A DNA stretch of 20,086 bases from Candidatus Eiseniibacteriota bacterium (GCA_016928935.1 JAFGJU010000198.1:1-20086); one strand, 5' to 3'; shown: positions 7,256 to 14,657, counted from the first letter of the stretch. The notes: generated by a model from the sequence alone, not told the origin. Program-made: numbers and translations.

Positions 7256-7369
7256 CTAGCGCTGGCGCTGTTTGTGCCTGGGGTTCTTGCAGACGACGCG
7301 GATCACGCCCTTTCGCTTCACGAGCTTGCAGTGCTCGCATATCTTCTTGACTGATGCTCTTACCTTCAT
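7256..7369 (-). CDS. rpmJ: 50S ribosomal protein L36 (zinc-binding type)
   Basis: This 37-codon gene encodes L36, the smallest large-subunit protein, which binds 23S rRNA near the GTPase-associated region. It begins MKVRASVKKICEHCKLVKRK and ends NPRHKQRQR. The zinc ligands Cys11, Cys14, Cys27 and His32 are all present, so this is the C+ form used when zinc is available. ATG start at 7369 with AAAGGAAA just upstream; TAG stop. It sits between infA and rpsM as in most bacteria, with spacers of 82 and 124 nt on its two sides that carry hairpins. Confidence 0.98.
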   Translation of the reverse strand: MKVRASVKKICEHCKLVKRKGVIRVVCKNPRHKQRQR

Positions 7370-7404
7370 GTTTCCTTTCCCTTCGAGCCGGAAATCACGA
7401 ACGA

Positions 7405-7446
7405 CGCGCTCCACCGGCCAAACCGCCGCCTACGGGGCCGAGCGCG
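7405..7446 (-). promoter_or_regulatory. GC-rich bulged hairpin between infA and rpmJ
   Basis: On the coding strand CGCGCTC (7446-7440) pairs with GAGCGCG (7411-7405). Directly inside, GGCC pairs with GGCC, leaving a 4-nt bulge (GGTG) on the 3' side. The structure starts 6 nt after the infA stop. It has no trailing T-run, so it could be an RNA-processing or stability element or an attenuator. Its function is unknown. Confidence 0.45.
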
Positions 7447-7451
7447 CTGCC

Positions 7452-7670
7452 TCACTTGTATCTGTAGATGATTCTTCCTCTCGAAAGATCGTACGGAGAA
7501 AGCTCCACGGTCACCCTGTCTCCAGGCAGTATCCTGATGAAATGCATGCGCATCTTCCCGGAGATGTGTGCCAGCACGATGTGCCCGTTCTCCAGTTCGA
7601 CCCTGAACATTGCGTTAGGAAGGGGCTCTACCACTGTGCCTTCTACCTGTATTCCCTCTTCCTTGGCCAC
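7452..7670 (-). CDS. infA: Translation initiation factor IF-1
   Basis: IF-1 binds the 30S A site during initiation. The 72-residue protein is a single OB fold: MAKEEGIQVEGTVVEPLPNAMFRVELENGHIVLAHISGKMRMHFIRILPGDRVTVELSPYDLSRGRIIYRYK-type features are seen end to end, with the family's usual start (MAKEE) and end (RIIYRYK). The start codon is GTG at 7670; AGGAGG overlapping the last map codons lies 9 nt upstream. It begins 6 nt after the map stop, so translation is probably coupled to map. Confidence 0.98.
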   Translation of the reverse strand: MAKEEGIQVEGTVVEPLPNAMFRVELENGHIVLAHISGKMRMHFIRILPGDRVTVELSPYDLSRGRIIYRYK

Positions 7671-7676
7671 CTCGGA

Positions 7677-8444
7677 CTACCTCCTCAGGATGCCGGAACC
7701 TGCCTGGGTCAACACTTGTGCCCGGCCGCCCAGCAAGGCCACTGTGTGCTCAAAATGGGCCGAGAGAGACTTGTCTCGCGTGACAACAGTCCAGTTGTCC
7801 GAAAGCGTGTCAACCTCCCACCCGCCGGCGTTGACCATGGGCTCGATCGCGAGCACCATCCCTTCAACAAGCATGGGCCCGGTGCCCGCGGCGCCGAAAT
7901 TCGGAATCTGCGGCTCCTCGTGCATTTGGGTCCCTATGCCGTGCCCCACCAGGTCCCTCACGACGGAGAAGCCGAAGCTCTCCGCACACTCCTGGACGGC
8001 GTGTGACACGTCGCCGAGAAAACCGCCGGCAACAACCTTCTCTATTCCCTTCATCAAAGCGAGCTGCGTCGCCTCCATGAGGGTCTGTGCCGCATCCGAG
8101 ACCTCACCCACCGGGAAGGTGGCAGCTCCGTCTCCAAAGTAACCGTTCTTGAGCACTCCTACGTCTATGCTGACTATGTCCCCTTCGGAGAGCCTCCTCG
8201 GGCCCGGAATCCCGTGCACGACTTCCTCGTTGACCGATATGCACGAGTTGGCCGGATACCCTCTGTAACCCTTGAACGCCGGGATTCCGCCGCGCGTTAT
8301 GATGAAGTCGTGCGCCCAGCGGTCCAGCTCACCGGTGGACATGCCGGGCTCCGCCAGTTTCCCCAGCATCTCCAGCGTCTCGGCCACGATGAGGCTGCTC
8401 TCGCGGATCTTGTCGATTTCCTGTTTCGTCTTGAGCTTTATCAC
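7677..8444 (-). CDS. map: Methionine aminopeptidase, type I
   Basis: Map removes the initiator methionine from nascent proteins. The 255-residue protein has the five metal ligands in order: Asp94 (SIDVGV), Asp105 (GYFGDGA), His168 (GHGIG), Glu201 (AIEPMV) and Glu232 (FEHTV), with the substrate-contacting His78 in VVHGIP. The start was set at GTG 8444, overlapping the adk stop (GTGA), because residues from VIKLKTKQEIDKIRESS match the family N-terminus. The reading frame stays open upstream to 8726, but that segment lies over adk and does not resemble Map. It is coupled to adk upstream and infA downstream. Confidence 0.98.
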   Translation of the reverse strand: MIKLKTKQEIDKIRESSLIVAETLEMLGKLAEPGMSTGELDRWAHDFIITRGGIPAFKGYRGYPANSCISVNEEVVHGIPGPRRLSEGDIVSIDVGVLKNGYFGDGAATFPVGEVSDAAQTLMEATQLALMKGIEKVVAGGFLGDVSHAVQECAESFGFSVVRDLVGHGIGTQMHEEPQIPNFGAAGTGPMLVEGMVLAIEPMVNAGGWEVDTLSDNWTVVTRDKSLSAHFEHTVALLGGRAQVLTQAGSGILRR

Positions 8445-9112
8445 TGTCGTCTTTCGCGACTCCTTCGTTTTTCCTCCAGGGCCTTCTGAATACTGTCGAA
8501 GACCTTGTCCCTTTCGGCGCCACCGTCCACGTCGATGAGAGCGGACTTCTTTCGGTAGTAGTCCACAACTGCCGCCGTCTGGGCGGAATACACGGCCATC
8601 CGTTTCTTGATGGTCTCGACGTTGTCGTCCGGCCGGACATCCACCGGGGTCCCGCACACAGTGCATAGGCCGTTCGGACCCGGGGGATGGTCCACCATGT
8701 GGTATATCGTCTTGCACGACGGGCACACGCGCCTCATCGTGAGCCTGGACACCAACACGTCCGTCGGTATGCTGATGTTTATCACTGCGTCGAGCTCCCA
8801 GCCGTGCTCGCGCAGAATCTCTTCCACACCGACGGCCTGCGGTACCGTCCTGGGAAACCCGTCCAGGATGAACCCGCGCTCCGCGTCCTCCTGCGCCAGT
8901 CGCTCTCTCACCAGGCTCATGGTCAAATCGTCCGGAACGAGCGCACCTGCATCCAGGTACGTCGCCACCTTTGCGCCCAGCTCCGACTTCGCTGCGACTG
9001 CTTTCCTGAATATGTCCCCGGTAGAGATCTGGGGGACTCCGTAGCGCTTCTCCATCCGCTGCGCCTGGGTCCCCTTTCCGCTGCCCGGCGGACCAAGGAG
9101 CACTATGCGCAT
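8441..9112 (-). CDS. adk: Adenylate kinase, long zinc-binding type
   Basis: Adk catalyses ATP + AMP to 2 ADP in the cytosol. The 223-residue enzyme has the P-loop GPPGSGKGT at 7-15, the AMP-site STGDIFR at 30-36 and DGFPRT at 84-89. The LID domain carries a zinc knuckle, CPSC at 130-133 and CTVC at 150-153, of the four-cysteine type. A basic tail, KRRSRERRQ, ends the protein. ATG start at 9112, 4 nt after the secY stop. The last bases overlap the GTG of map. The order secY-adk-map-infA is standard in many phyla. Confidence 0.99.
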   Translation of the reverse strand: MRIVLLGPPGSGKGTQAQRMEKRYGVPQISTGDIFRKAVAAKSELGAKVATYLDAGALVPDDLTMSLVRERLAQEDAERGFILDGFPRTVPQAVGVEEILREHGWELDAVINISIPTDVLVSRLTMRRVCPSCKTIYHMVDHPPGPNGLCTVCGTPVDVRPDDNVETIKKRMAVYSAQTAAVVDYYRKKSALIDVDGGAERDKVFDSIQKALEEKRRSRERRQ

Positions 9113-9116
9113 CGGA

Positions 9117-10430
9117 TTAGTAGAACCTTCTCCCTTTTATCTTCCCCTTCCTCATGAACCCTTCGTAGTGCCTCATCAACAGGTGAGACTCTATCTGCTG
9201 AAGGGTGTCCAGAGCCACTCCCACCACGATCAGGATCGATGTGCCGCCGAAGTAGAACGGCGCGTGGAACCTGCTTATGAGCACGTCCGGCAGAATGGCC
9301 ACCAGGGCCAGAAAGATGGCGCCCGGAAACGTTATTCGCATCAGCACTCTGTCTATGTATTCCGCGGTCTTTCTGCCGGCGCGGATGCCCGGCACAAAGC
9401 CGCCGTACTTCTGTATGTTCTCCGCCAGGTCCGTGGGATTGAGCACGATGGCCGTGTAGAAGTACGTGAAGAAGATGATGATTAAACCGTACATGATCGA
9501 ATAGGTCAGCCCGCCGGGCGAGAACAGCAGGGAGATTTTCTCCATCGTGACGTTCCCCCTGGCGAACGACGCCAGCGTGCCCGGGAACATGATGAGCGAC
9601 TGCGCGAATATGATCGGTATGACGCCCGCCGTGTTCACTCGCAACGGGATGTGCGTGTTCTGGCCGCCGTACATCTTCCGCCCCACGACGCGCTTGGCGT
9701 ACTGCACCGGGATCTTGCGCATCCCCTGTGTCATGATTATCACGCCGGCTATGACCCCCACTATCAGGATGAGCAGCCACGCCGCGTTGAAGATCTCCAG
9801 TGCGCCGAGCTGTATGGACCTGATCGTCGCCAGCACGTCGGTCGGGAACCTGGCCACGATGCCGATGAAAATGATCAGCGAGATGCCGTTGCCGATACCC
9901 CTGTCCGTTATCTGTTCGCCCAGCCACATCACGAACACCGTTCCGCACGTCAGGGTGATCATCGTGAGCAATCTGAAGCCAAGGCCGGGATTCGGGACGA
10001 CGGGCCCCAGCTCGCTCCTCAGCGACTCCACGAAGAAGCTGACCCCGTAGGCCTGTATGAGCCCCAGCAGCACGGTCCCGTACCTGGTGTACTGGGTAAT
10101 CTTCTTACGCCCCTCTTCTCCCTCCTTCTGGAGCTTCTGGAAGTACGGAATGACCGCGCCCAGAAGCTGGAGAATGATCGAGGCGTTGATGTACGGCATT
10201 ATGCCCATCGCAAAGATCGTGCAATTCTTGAGCGAGCCGCCCGAGAACATGTCGTACAGGCCGAAGAGAGTGCTCTCCTTGCCCTGGAAGAACGCGGCCA
10301 GCGCTTCCCCGTTGACGCCCGGCGTGGGGACGTGTCCGCCGAGCCGGTACACGACCAGGATCAGTATCGTGAAGAGAATCCGCCTCTTCAGCTCCGGTAT
10401 TCTGAATATGCTCTGGAATTTATCAAACAT
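9117..10430 (-). CDS. secY: Protein translocase channel subunit SecY
   Basis: SecY forms the protein-conducting channel in the inner membrane with SecE and SecG. The 437-residue protein has the expected run of about ten hydrophobic segments, starting with RRILFTILILVVYRLGGHVPTPGVN at about 16-40. It also has the conserved FAMGIMPYINASIILQLL segment and LQKEGEEGRKKITQYTRY before TM3. The C-terminus, HYEGFMRKGKIKGRRFY, is typical. The ATG overlaps the rplO stop by one base (TGATG). The adk start is 4 nt downstream. Confidence 0.99.
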   Translation of the reverse strand: MFDKFQSIFRIPELKRRILFTILILVVYRLGGHVPTPGVNGEALAAFFQGKESTLFGLYDMFSGGSLKNCTIFAMGIMPYINASIILQLLGAVIPYFQKLQKEGEEGRKKITQYTRYGTVLLGLIQAYGVSFFVESLRSELGPVVPNPGLGFRLLTMITLTCGTVFVMWLGEQITDRGIGNGISLIIFIGIVARFPTDVLATIRSIQLGALEIFNAAWLLILIVGVIAGVIIMTQGMRKIPVQYAKRVVGRKMYGGQNTHIPLRVNTAGVIPIIFAQSLIMFPGTLASFARGNVTMEKISLLFSPGGLTYSIMYGLIIIFFTYFYTAIVLNPTDLAENIQKYGGFVPGIRAGRKTAEYIDRVLMRITFPGAIFLALVAILPDVLISRFHAPFYFGGTSILIVVGVALDTLQQIESHLLMRHYEGFMRKGKIKGRRFY

Positions 10431-10876
10431 CAGCTAACCAGCTCCACTGCTCCACCGGCCTTCTCGAGTTTCTGTTTGGCCGCCTTGCTGACCGCGTGAA
10501 CTTTGACCTTCAAAGGGACCGCCACCTCGCCCGTGCCCAACAACTTGACCGGCTTCGTGCGATTCCGCACCAGGCGCTTCTCGTAGAGGGTCTCCGGAGT
10601 GACCTCCGCGGAGGGGTCCAGCTTCGCGAGCTGCTCCAGGTTGACTACCTGGTACTCCACGTGCCACTTGCCCACGAACCCTCGCTTGGGTATGCGCCTC
10701 TGCAGCGGCATCTGCCCGCCTTCGAACCAGGCCGGCACCTTGCCGCCCGAGCGCGCCTTGAGTCCCTTGTGCCCCTTGGTGGACGTCCCCCCGTGACCCG
10801 AGCCGTCACCGCAGCCCAGTCTCTTCGGCTTCTTTCGGGCGCCGCGAGAAGGACGCAGCCCTGTGAGCTTACTCAT
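10430..10876 (-). CDS. rplO: 50S ribosomal protein L15
   Basis: L15 is a late-assembling 23S rRNA binder. The 148-residue protein shows the glycine-rich, extended N-terminal arm GCGDGSGHGGTSTKGHKGLKARSGG at about 21-45, followed by FEGGQMPLQRRIPKRGF at 51-67, the family signature. The C-terminal globular half ends with VKVHAVSKAAKQKLEKAGGAVELV. The ATG overlaps the rpmD stop (ATGA) and the stop overlaps the secY start, so it is locked into the translational chain at both ends. Confidence 0.99.
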   Translation of the reverse strand: MSKLTGLRPSRGARKKPKRLGCGDGSGHGGTSTKGHKGLKARSGGKVPAWFEGGQMPLQRRIPKRGFVGKWHVEYQVVNLEQLAKLDPSAEVTPETLYEKRLVRNRTKPVKLLGTGEVAVPLKVKVHAVSKAAKQKLEKAGGAVELVS

Positions 10877-11061
10877 TCTTCGACCTCCTCCACGCGGACC
10901 AGGTGCCGCACTTTATTGATCATTCCTCGAATCTGAGGAGTGTCGCCGTGCACGACCGAGTGATTGACTTTGGTGATCCCCAGGGCTCTGACCGTCACGC
11001 CCTGGATTCTCTGTCTTCTGGACGCGCTGCGAACTTGCGTGATCTTAAGCTTCTTTGCCAT
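10873..11061 (-). CDS. rpmD: 50S ribosomal protein L30
   Basis: The 62-residue protein matches L30 in length and sequence: KKLKITQVRSASRRQRIQGVTVRALGI followed by HSVVHGDTPQIRGMINKVRHLVRV. The ATG at 11061 was chosen over upstream in-frame starts because KLKITQV is the expected N-terminus. It begins 17 nt inside the end of rpsE in another frame, a stronger overlap than elsewhere in the cluster. Its stop overlaps the rplO start. L30 is absent in some bacteria but present here. Confidence 0.98.
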   Translation of the reverse strand: MAKKLKITQVRSASRRQRIQGVTVRALGITKVNHSVVHGDTPQIRGMINKVRHLVRVEEVEE

Positions 11062-11578
11062 TGCTTGTAGCCCCCGCAACACCGAAAAGCTCGGACACCG
11101 ACCTGCCCCGCTGACCGGCGATGTCGCGGGCCGTTCTGAGCTGCTGAAGCGCAACCACCGTGGCCTTCGCCAGGTTGTGCGGATTGCTCGAGCCCAGACA
11201 CTTCGTAAGGACGTCCCTTATGCCGGCGGAGTCGAGAATCGCCCTCACCACACCTCCGGCCACTATCCCGGTTCCTGGTGACGCGGGCTTTAGCAGGACG
11301 CGGCAAGAACCGAAGTGCCCCATAACCTCGTGCGGAATCGTTCCCTTGAAAGACGGGACGACAAAGAAGGCCTTCTTGGCGGCCTCGCTGGCCTTTCGGA
11401 TGGCATCGGCCACCTCGTTCGCCTTGCCCAGGCCCACGCCGACGTTTCCATTCTGATCGCCCACGGCCACCAAGGCGTTGAAACCGAACCTGCGACCTCC
11501 CTTGACCACTTTCGCGACGCGGTTCACGTGGATGACCTTCTCAAGAAGTTCAGTTCTTTCGGCTTCTCCGTTAGTCAA
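11045..11578 (-). CDS. rpsE: 30S ribosomal protein S5
   Basis: S5 acts in decoding fidelity and 30S assembly. The 177-residue protein has the double-stranded-RNA-binding-like N domain, EKVIHVNRVAKVVKGGRRFGFNALVAVGDQNGNVGVGLGKANEV at about 13-56. The C domain follows with GTGIVAGGVVRAILDSAGIRDVLTKCLGSSNPHNLAKAT. The start is TTG at 11578, supported by AAAGGAGAG about 5 nt upstream and by the lack of any ATG before the conserved core. A GTG at codon 18 would cut into it. It lies 39 nt after rplR and overlaps rpmD. Confidence 0.98.
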   Translation of the reverse strand: MTNGEAERTELLEKVIHVNRVAKVVKGGRRFGFNALVAVGDQNGNVGVGLGKANEVADAIRKASEAAKKAFFVVPSFKGTIPHEVMGHFGSCRVLLKPASPGTGIVAGGVVRAILDSAGIRDVLTKCLGSSNPHNLAKATVVALQQLRTARDIAGQRGRSVSELFGVAGATSNGKEA

Positions 11579-11617
11579 GAATCTCTCCTTTCATCCCGAA
11601 AGTCCCCTGGACGGGCT

Positions 11618-11989
11618 CTAGAACTTGAGGCCCCCTTCCCTCGCGCCCTCCGCGAGAGCCTTCACTCTTCCGTGATAGAGGTAGCCCCCTCTGTCAAACG
11701 TCACTGTCTCGATCCCCTTGGCCTTCGCCCTCTGCGCCAAAAGAGCGCCGACTGCCTTGCCGACCTTGGCCTTGGAGTGCTTCTCTCCGGACTCCCGAAT
11801 CTCCTTCGAGAGACTCGAGGCAGCGACCAGCGTTCGGCCCGAACTGTCATCAACCACCTGCGCAAAGATGTGCCTCAGGCTTCTGAACACGCAGAGCCTC
11901 GGACGGGCGGTCGTACCCGACACCCTGGACCTGACCCTGACGTGTCTTCTCCTCCGTGCCTCTTCTCTCTTCGAACTACGCGTTCTCAT
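11618..11989 (-). CDS. rplR: 50S ribosomal protein L18
   Basis: L18 binds 5S rRNA and brings it to the large subunit. The 123-residue protein has the basic, disordered N-terminus KREEARRRRHVRVRSRVSGT, then RPRLCVFRSLRHIFAQVVDD. The C-terminus, FDRGGYLYHGRVKALAEGAREGGLKF, is diagnostic. ATG start at 11989. A 76-nt spacer with a two-tier hairpin separates it from rplF upstream; rpsE follows 39 nt downstream. Confidence 0.99.
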   Translation of the reverse strand: MRTRSSKREEARRRRHVRVRSRVSGTTARPRLCVFRSLRHIFAQVVDDSSGRTLVAASSLSKEIRESGEKHSKAKVGKAVGALLAQRAKAKGIETVTFDRGGYLYHGRVKALAEGAREGGLKF

Positions 11990-12013
11990 TGCCCTTTCCT
12001 GCCTCGTTGAACG

Positions 12014-12059
12014 GCCGCGTCATGCCGCACAGGCGGCCGGTCCGCTCCTGCGACGCGGC
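12014..12059 (-). promoter_or_regulatory. Two-tier hairpin in the rplF-rplR spacer
   Basis: An outer perfect 8-bp stem (GCCGCGTC at 12059-12052 with GACGCGGC at 12021-12014, coding strand) encloses an inner perfect 5-bp stem with a tetraloop (GCCGC-CTGT-GCGGC, 12037-12024). The internal loop is lopsided, 14 nt against 2 nt, a shape seen in protein-binding RNA sites. It begins 6 nt after the rplF stop and ends 24 nt before the rplR ATG. Its function is unknown. Confidence 0.5.
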
Positions 12060-12065
12060 TCGACG

Positions 12066-12617
12066 TTATCCGCTGGCCGACCCGACGGCTGCCTTGCCGG
12101 CCTTCTTGCGCACGTACTCACCCTCGTAGCGGATTCCCTTGCCCTTGTACGGCTCGGGCTTCCTGAAAGACCTTATGGCATGCGCCACCTCTCCCACGAG
12201 GACCCTGTCTATGCCGCTCACGACCACCTTGGTGGGGGATTCTACCGCGAGCTGAACGCCGGCCGGAGCCGTGTATTCCACCGGCTTCGCGTACCCCAGG
12301 AACAAGACGAGCTTCTGGCCGTCCATCTGGGCCCTGTATCCGGTCCCCACGATCTCCAGGGCTCTGGAGAATCCTGTCGTAACACCAGTCACCAGATTGG
12401 AGAGCACGGAGCGGGTCATGCCGTGGACGGCCTTCACGCGAAGGCTGTCGGAGCCCGGCGTGACCTTGACCTGCCCCCCGTCCAGGGCGACCGTTATGCC
12501 GACGGGGACTCTGAAGGAAAGCTCTCCCTTGGGACCCTTCACTACGACAGTATCCCCGGCCACGTCCACAGTGACTCCCGACGGAATCGGCACAGGTTTC
12601 TTGCCAACCCTTGACAT
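12066..12617 (-). CDS. rplF: 50S ribosomal protein L6
   Basis: L6 lies near the sarcin-ricin loop and the factor-binding site. The 183-residue protein starts MSRVGKKPVPIPSGV, carries VKGPKGELSF at about 27-36, and has the two repeated alpha/beta domains. The C-terminal signature is RKPEPYKGKGIRYEGEYVRKKAGKA. ATG start at 12617. It lies between rpsH (45-nt gap, with a small CGCAG/CTGCG hairpin at 12633-12647) and rplR (76-nt gap). Confidence 0.99.
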   Translation of the reverse strand: MSRVGKKPVPIPSGVTVDVAGDTVVVKGPKGELSFRVPVGITVALDGGQVKVTPGSDSLRVKAVHGMTRSVLSNLVTGVTTGFSRALEIVGTGYRAQMDGQKLVLFLGYAKPVEYTAPAGVQLAVESPTKVVVSGIDRVLVGEVAHAIRSFRKPEPYKGKGIRYEGEYVRKKAGKAAVGSASG

Positions 12618-12662
12618 ACTGCTAAGACCTCCCGCAGCCTTCCTGCGTCTTCAAACCGCCGC

Positions 12663-13061
12663 TCACCATATGAAGCAGAGAACCTCCCCACCCACTCCTC
12701 TGGTCCTGGCCTCTTTGTCGGTCATGACCCCTCTGGAAGTGGAGATGAGCGCAGTGCCCATGCCCCCCAGCACACGGGGAATCCTGCCTCTGTTCACGTA
12801 TATTCTCCTGCCGGGCGTGCTCACGCGCTCGAGCCCGGCTATCACGCTCTTGTTATCAGTGTCGTACTTGAGGTATATCCTCAACACTCCCTGTTTACGG
12901 TCATCGATGGTCTTGAAGTTGTTCACGTACTTCTCGTTCAAGAGCGCCTTGGCTATTTCGATCTTCAGCTTGGACGAAGGCACGTCGACTTTCTTGTGCC
13001 TTGCCTTGCATGCGTTCCTTATAGAGGTCAGCATGTCAGAAATAGGATCGGACACCGACAT
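12663..13061 (-). CDS. rpsH: 30S ribosomal protein S8
   Basis: S8 binds helix 21 of 16S rRNA and in E. coli represses the spc operon. The 132-residue protein starts MSVSDPISDMLTSIRNACKARHKKVDVPSSKLKIEIAKAL and ends with the family motif TDKEARTRGVGGEVLCFIW. ATG start at 13061 with GGAGG 7 nt upstream. It follows rpsN by 29 nt. I did not recognise an S8-binding-site mimic in the short rplX-rplE gap, where E. coli has one. Confidence 0.99.
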   Translation of the reverse strand: MSVSDPISDMLTSIRNACKARHKKVDVPSSKLKIEIAKALLNEKYVNNFKTIDDRKQGVLRIYLKYDTDNKSVIAGLERVSTPGRRIYVNRGRIPRVLGGMGTALISTSRGVMTDKEARTRGVGGEVLCFIW

Positions 13062-13090
13062 TTAGGCTCCTCCACTGGATACAGACGCCG

Positions 13091-13276
13091 CTACCAACTC
13101 GACTTGACAACGCCTGGAATCTGACCCTGCAGGGCCAGCTCCCTGAAACAGATGCGACAAAGACCGAACTGCCGGAGGTACCCCCGCGGCCTGCCGCAGC
13201 GCCTGCACCGGTTGTACTTGCGGACTTTGTACTTCGGTTCTCTCTTCCACTTCTCGATCAGAGATTTCTTAGCCAC
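13091..13276 (-). CDS. rpsN: 30S ribosomal protein S14, type Z (zinc-binding)
   Basis: The 61-residue protein is the short zinc-ribbon form of S14, found in the 30S head. Cys24, Cys27, Cys40 and Cys43 form a CxxC-x12-CxxC site, in RCRRCGRPRGYLRQFGLCRICFRE. The C-terminus GQIPGVVKSSW is typical. The start is GTG at 13276 with AGGAGG about 5 nt upstream. It lies between rplE and rpsH as in other spc operons. A small CCGCC/GGCGG stem (13291-13304) precedes its ribosome binding site. Confidence 0.99.
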   Translation of the reverse strand: MAKKSLIEKWKREPKYKVRKYNRCRRCGRPRGYLRQFGLCRICFRELALQGQIPGVVKSSW

Positions 13277-13311
13277 TTACCCTCCTAAGCCCGCCGACTG
13301 GCGGCCGGAAC

Positions 13312-13875
13312 TCACGACTTCGCCCTCACAAACGGCATGTCCATCAACTTCAGGAGCTCATACGCCTCCTCGTTTGTGCGGGCGGACGTCACGATGCTTA
13401 TGTCCATTCCCCTCACTTTGAGCACTTTGTCGTAGTTGATCTCGGGGAAGATTATCTGCTCGAGCACCCCCATCGTGTAGTTGCCGCGGCCGTCGAACGA
13501 CTTGGCCGGCAGCCCCCTGAAGTCCCTGATTCTCGGGACCGCCACGTTGACGAGCCGGTCGTAGAACTCGTACATGCGCGCACCGCGAAGAGTCACGCAG
13601 CAACCCACCGGCACGCCGGCGCGAAGCTTGAAGTTCGCGATGGATTTCTTCGCGCGCCTGACTGACGGCTTTTGGCCTGTTATCGCCGTCATGTCGGCCA
13701 CCGCCGCGTCCATCAGCTTTATGTCGGTGAGGGCGTCTCCGACTCCCATGTTCACCACGATCTTGGACAGCTTCGGCACCTGCATCCTGTTCTTGTAGCC
13801 GAACTTCTGCATCAGGAGAGGAACGACCTCTTTCTCGTACTTGACCTTGAGCCTTGGAACGATCTTCTGCGCCAT
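13312..13875 (-). CDS. rplE: 50S ribosomal protein L5
   Basis: L5 binds 5S rRNA and contacts P-site tRNA and S13. The 187-residue protein shows PKLSKIVVNMGVGDA, QKPSVRRAKKSIANFKLRAGVPVGCCVTLRG, RDFRGLPAKSFDGRGNYTMGVLEQIIFPEI and DISIVTSARTNEEAYELL. The start was set at ATG 13875 rather than the TTG two codons earlier, because GGAG lies 7 nt before the ATG and only one base before the TTG. It is 26 nt after rplX. Confidence 0.98.
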   Translation of the reverse strand: MAQKIVPRLKVKYEKEVVPLLMQKFGYKNRMQVPKLSKIVVNMGVGDALTDIKLMDAAVADMTAITGQKPSVRRAKKSIANFKLRAGVPVGCCVTLRGARMYEFYDRLVNVAVPRIRDFRGLPAKSFDGRGNYTMGVLEQIIFPEINYDKVLKVRGMDISIVTSARTNEEAYELLKLMDMPFVRAKS

Positions 13876-13901
13876 TGTCAACTCCGGATTTTACCCAGCA
13901 C

Positions 13902-14219
13902 TCACGGCCGCGGTATCATTTCGCCGCACCGTCTGCAGACGCGGACCTTCGACCCGTCCGTGAGCGTCTTTTCCCCCACGCGGACGCCAGTGTCGCACTT
14001 CGGGCACACCAGCATCACGTTGGACACGTGCAGAGGCGCCTCTTTCTCGAGGACTCCACCCTGTATCCGCGTCCTGGTAGGCCGCGTGTGTCTCTTAACG
14101 AAATTCACCTTCTCGACGATGATCCGGGACTTCTTGGGGAACACCTTGAGCACCTTTCCCATCTTCCCCTTGTCGTCCCCCGCGACCACCAGCACTATGT
14201 CGTTCTTCGCGATTCTCAT
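13902..14219 (-). CDS. rplX: 50S ribosomal protein L24 with C-terminal zinc ribbon
   Basis: L24 is one of the first proteins to bind 23S rRNA and sits by the tunnel exit. The 105-residue protein has the KOW fold at the N-terminus (IAKNDIVLVVAGDDKGKMGKVLKVFPKK) and the PLHVSNVMLVCPKC segment. Cys72, Cys75, Cys95 and Cys98 form a C-terminal CxxC/CxxC pair not found in E. coli L24 but seen in several other phyla, probably a zinc site. ATG start at 14219, 13 nt after rplN. Confidence 0.98.
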   Translation of the reverse strand: MRIAKNDIVLVVAGDDKGKMGKVLKVFPKKSRIIVEKVNFVKRHTRPTRTRIQGGVLEKEAPLHVSNVMLVCPKCDTGVRVGEKTLTDGSKVRVCRRCGEMIPRP

Positions 14220-14232
14220 TGTGGACTCCGTG

Positions 14233-14601
14233 CTAGATGACTTCCGGGGCCAGCGAGATGATCTTCATGAACTCCTTGTCCCTGAGCTCCCTGGCGACCG
14301 GACCGAATATTCGCGTGCCGCGCGGCTCCTTGGCCTCGTCTATAAGCACAGCGGCGTTCTGGTCGAACCTGACGTACGAGCCGTCCTTTCGCTTCAGCTC
14401 CTTCACCGTGCGAATGATGACGGCCTTCGCCACGTCGCCCTTCTTGACGGTGCCGCCGGGCAGTGCGTCCTTGATGGAGACCACGATGATGTCACCTATG
14501 CGACCGTAACGTCGCCTGGTGCCCCCGAGCACCTTGATGCACTGCGCGACTCTGGCGCCCGTGTTATCCGAGATCGTCAACATTGTGCGCGGCTGAATCA
14601 T
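14233..14601 (-). CDS. rplN: 50S ribosomal protein L14
   Basis: L14 forms an intersubunit bridge with 16S helix 44. The 122-residue protein begins MIQPRTMLTISDNTGARVAQCIKVLGGTRRRYGRIGDIIVVSIKDA-like and ends FMKIISLAPEVI, matching the family along its length. ATG start at 14601, with GAGGA about 7 nt upstream. It is preceded by a 107-nt spacer after rpsQ, which corresponds to the boundary between the S10 and spc operons in E. coli. Confidence 0.99.
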   Translation of the reverse strand: MIQPRTMLTISDNTGARVAQCIKVLGGTRRRYGRIGDIIVVSIKDALPGGTVKKGDVAKAVIIRTVKELKRKDGSYVRFDQNAAVLIDEAKEPRGTRIFGPVARELRDKEFMKIISLAPEVI

Positions 14602-14657
14602 TGCAATTCCTCACACTCAGTTCTTGAGAACCGGCCTAATCTATGTGCTTCCCTCGG

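Noticed and set aside
8445..8726. Possible 94-residue N-terminal extension of Map
   Set aside because: It lies over adk in another frame and does not resemble Map; the GTG at 8444 gives the standard N-terminus.
11062..11154. Possible 31-residue N-terminal extension of L30
   Set aside because: It lies over rpsE; MAKKLKITQV at 11061 is the expected L30 start.
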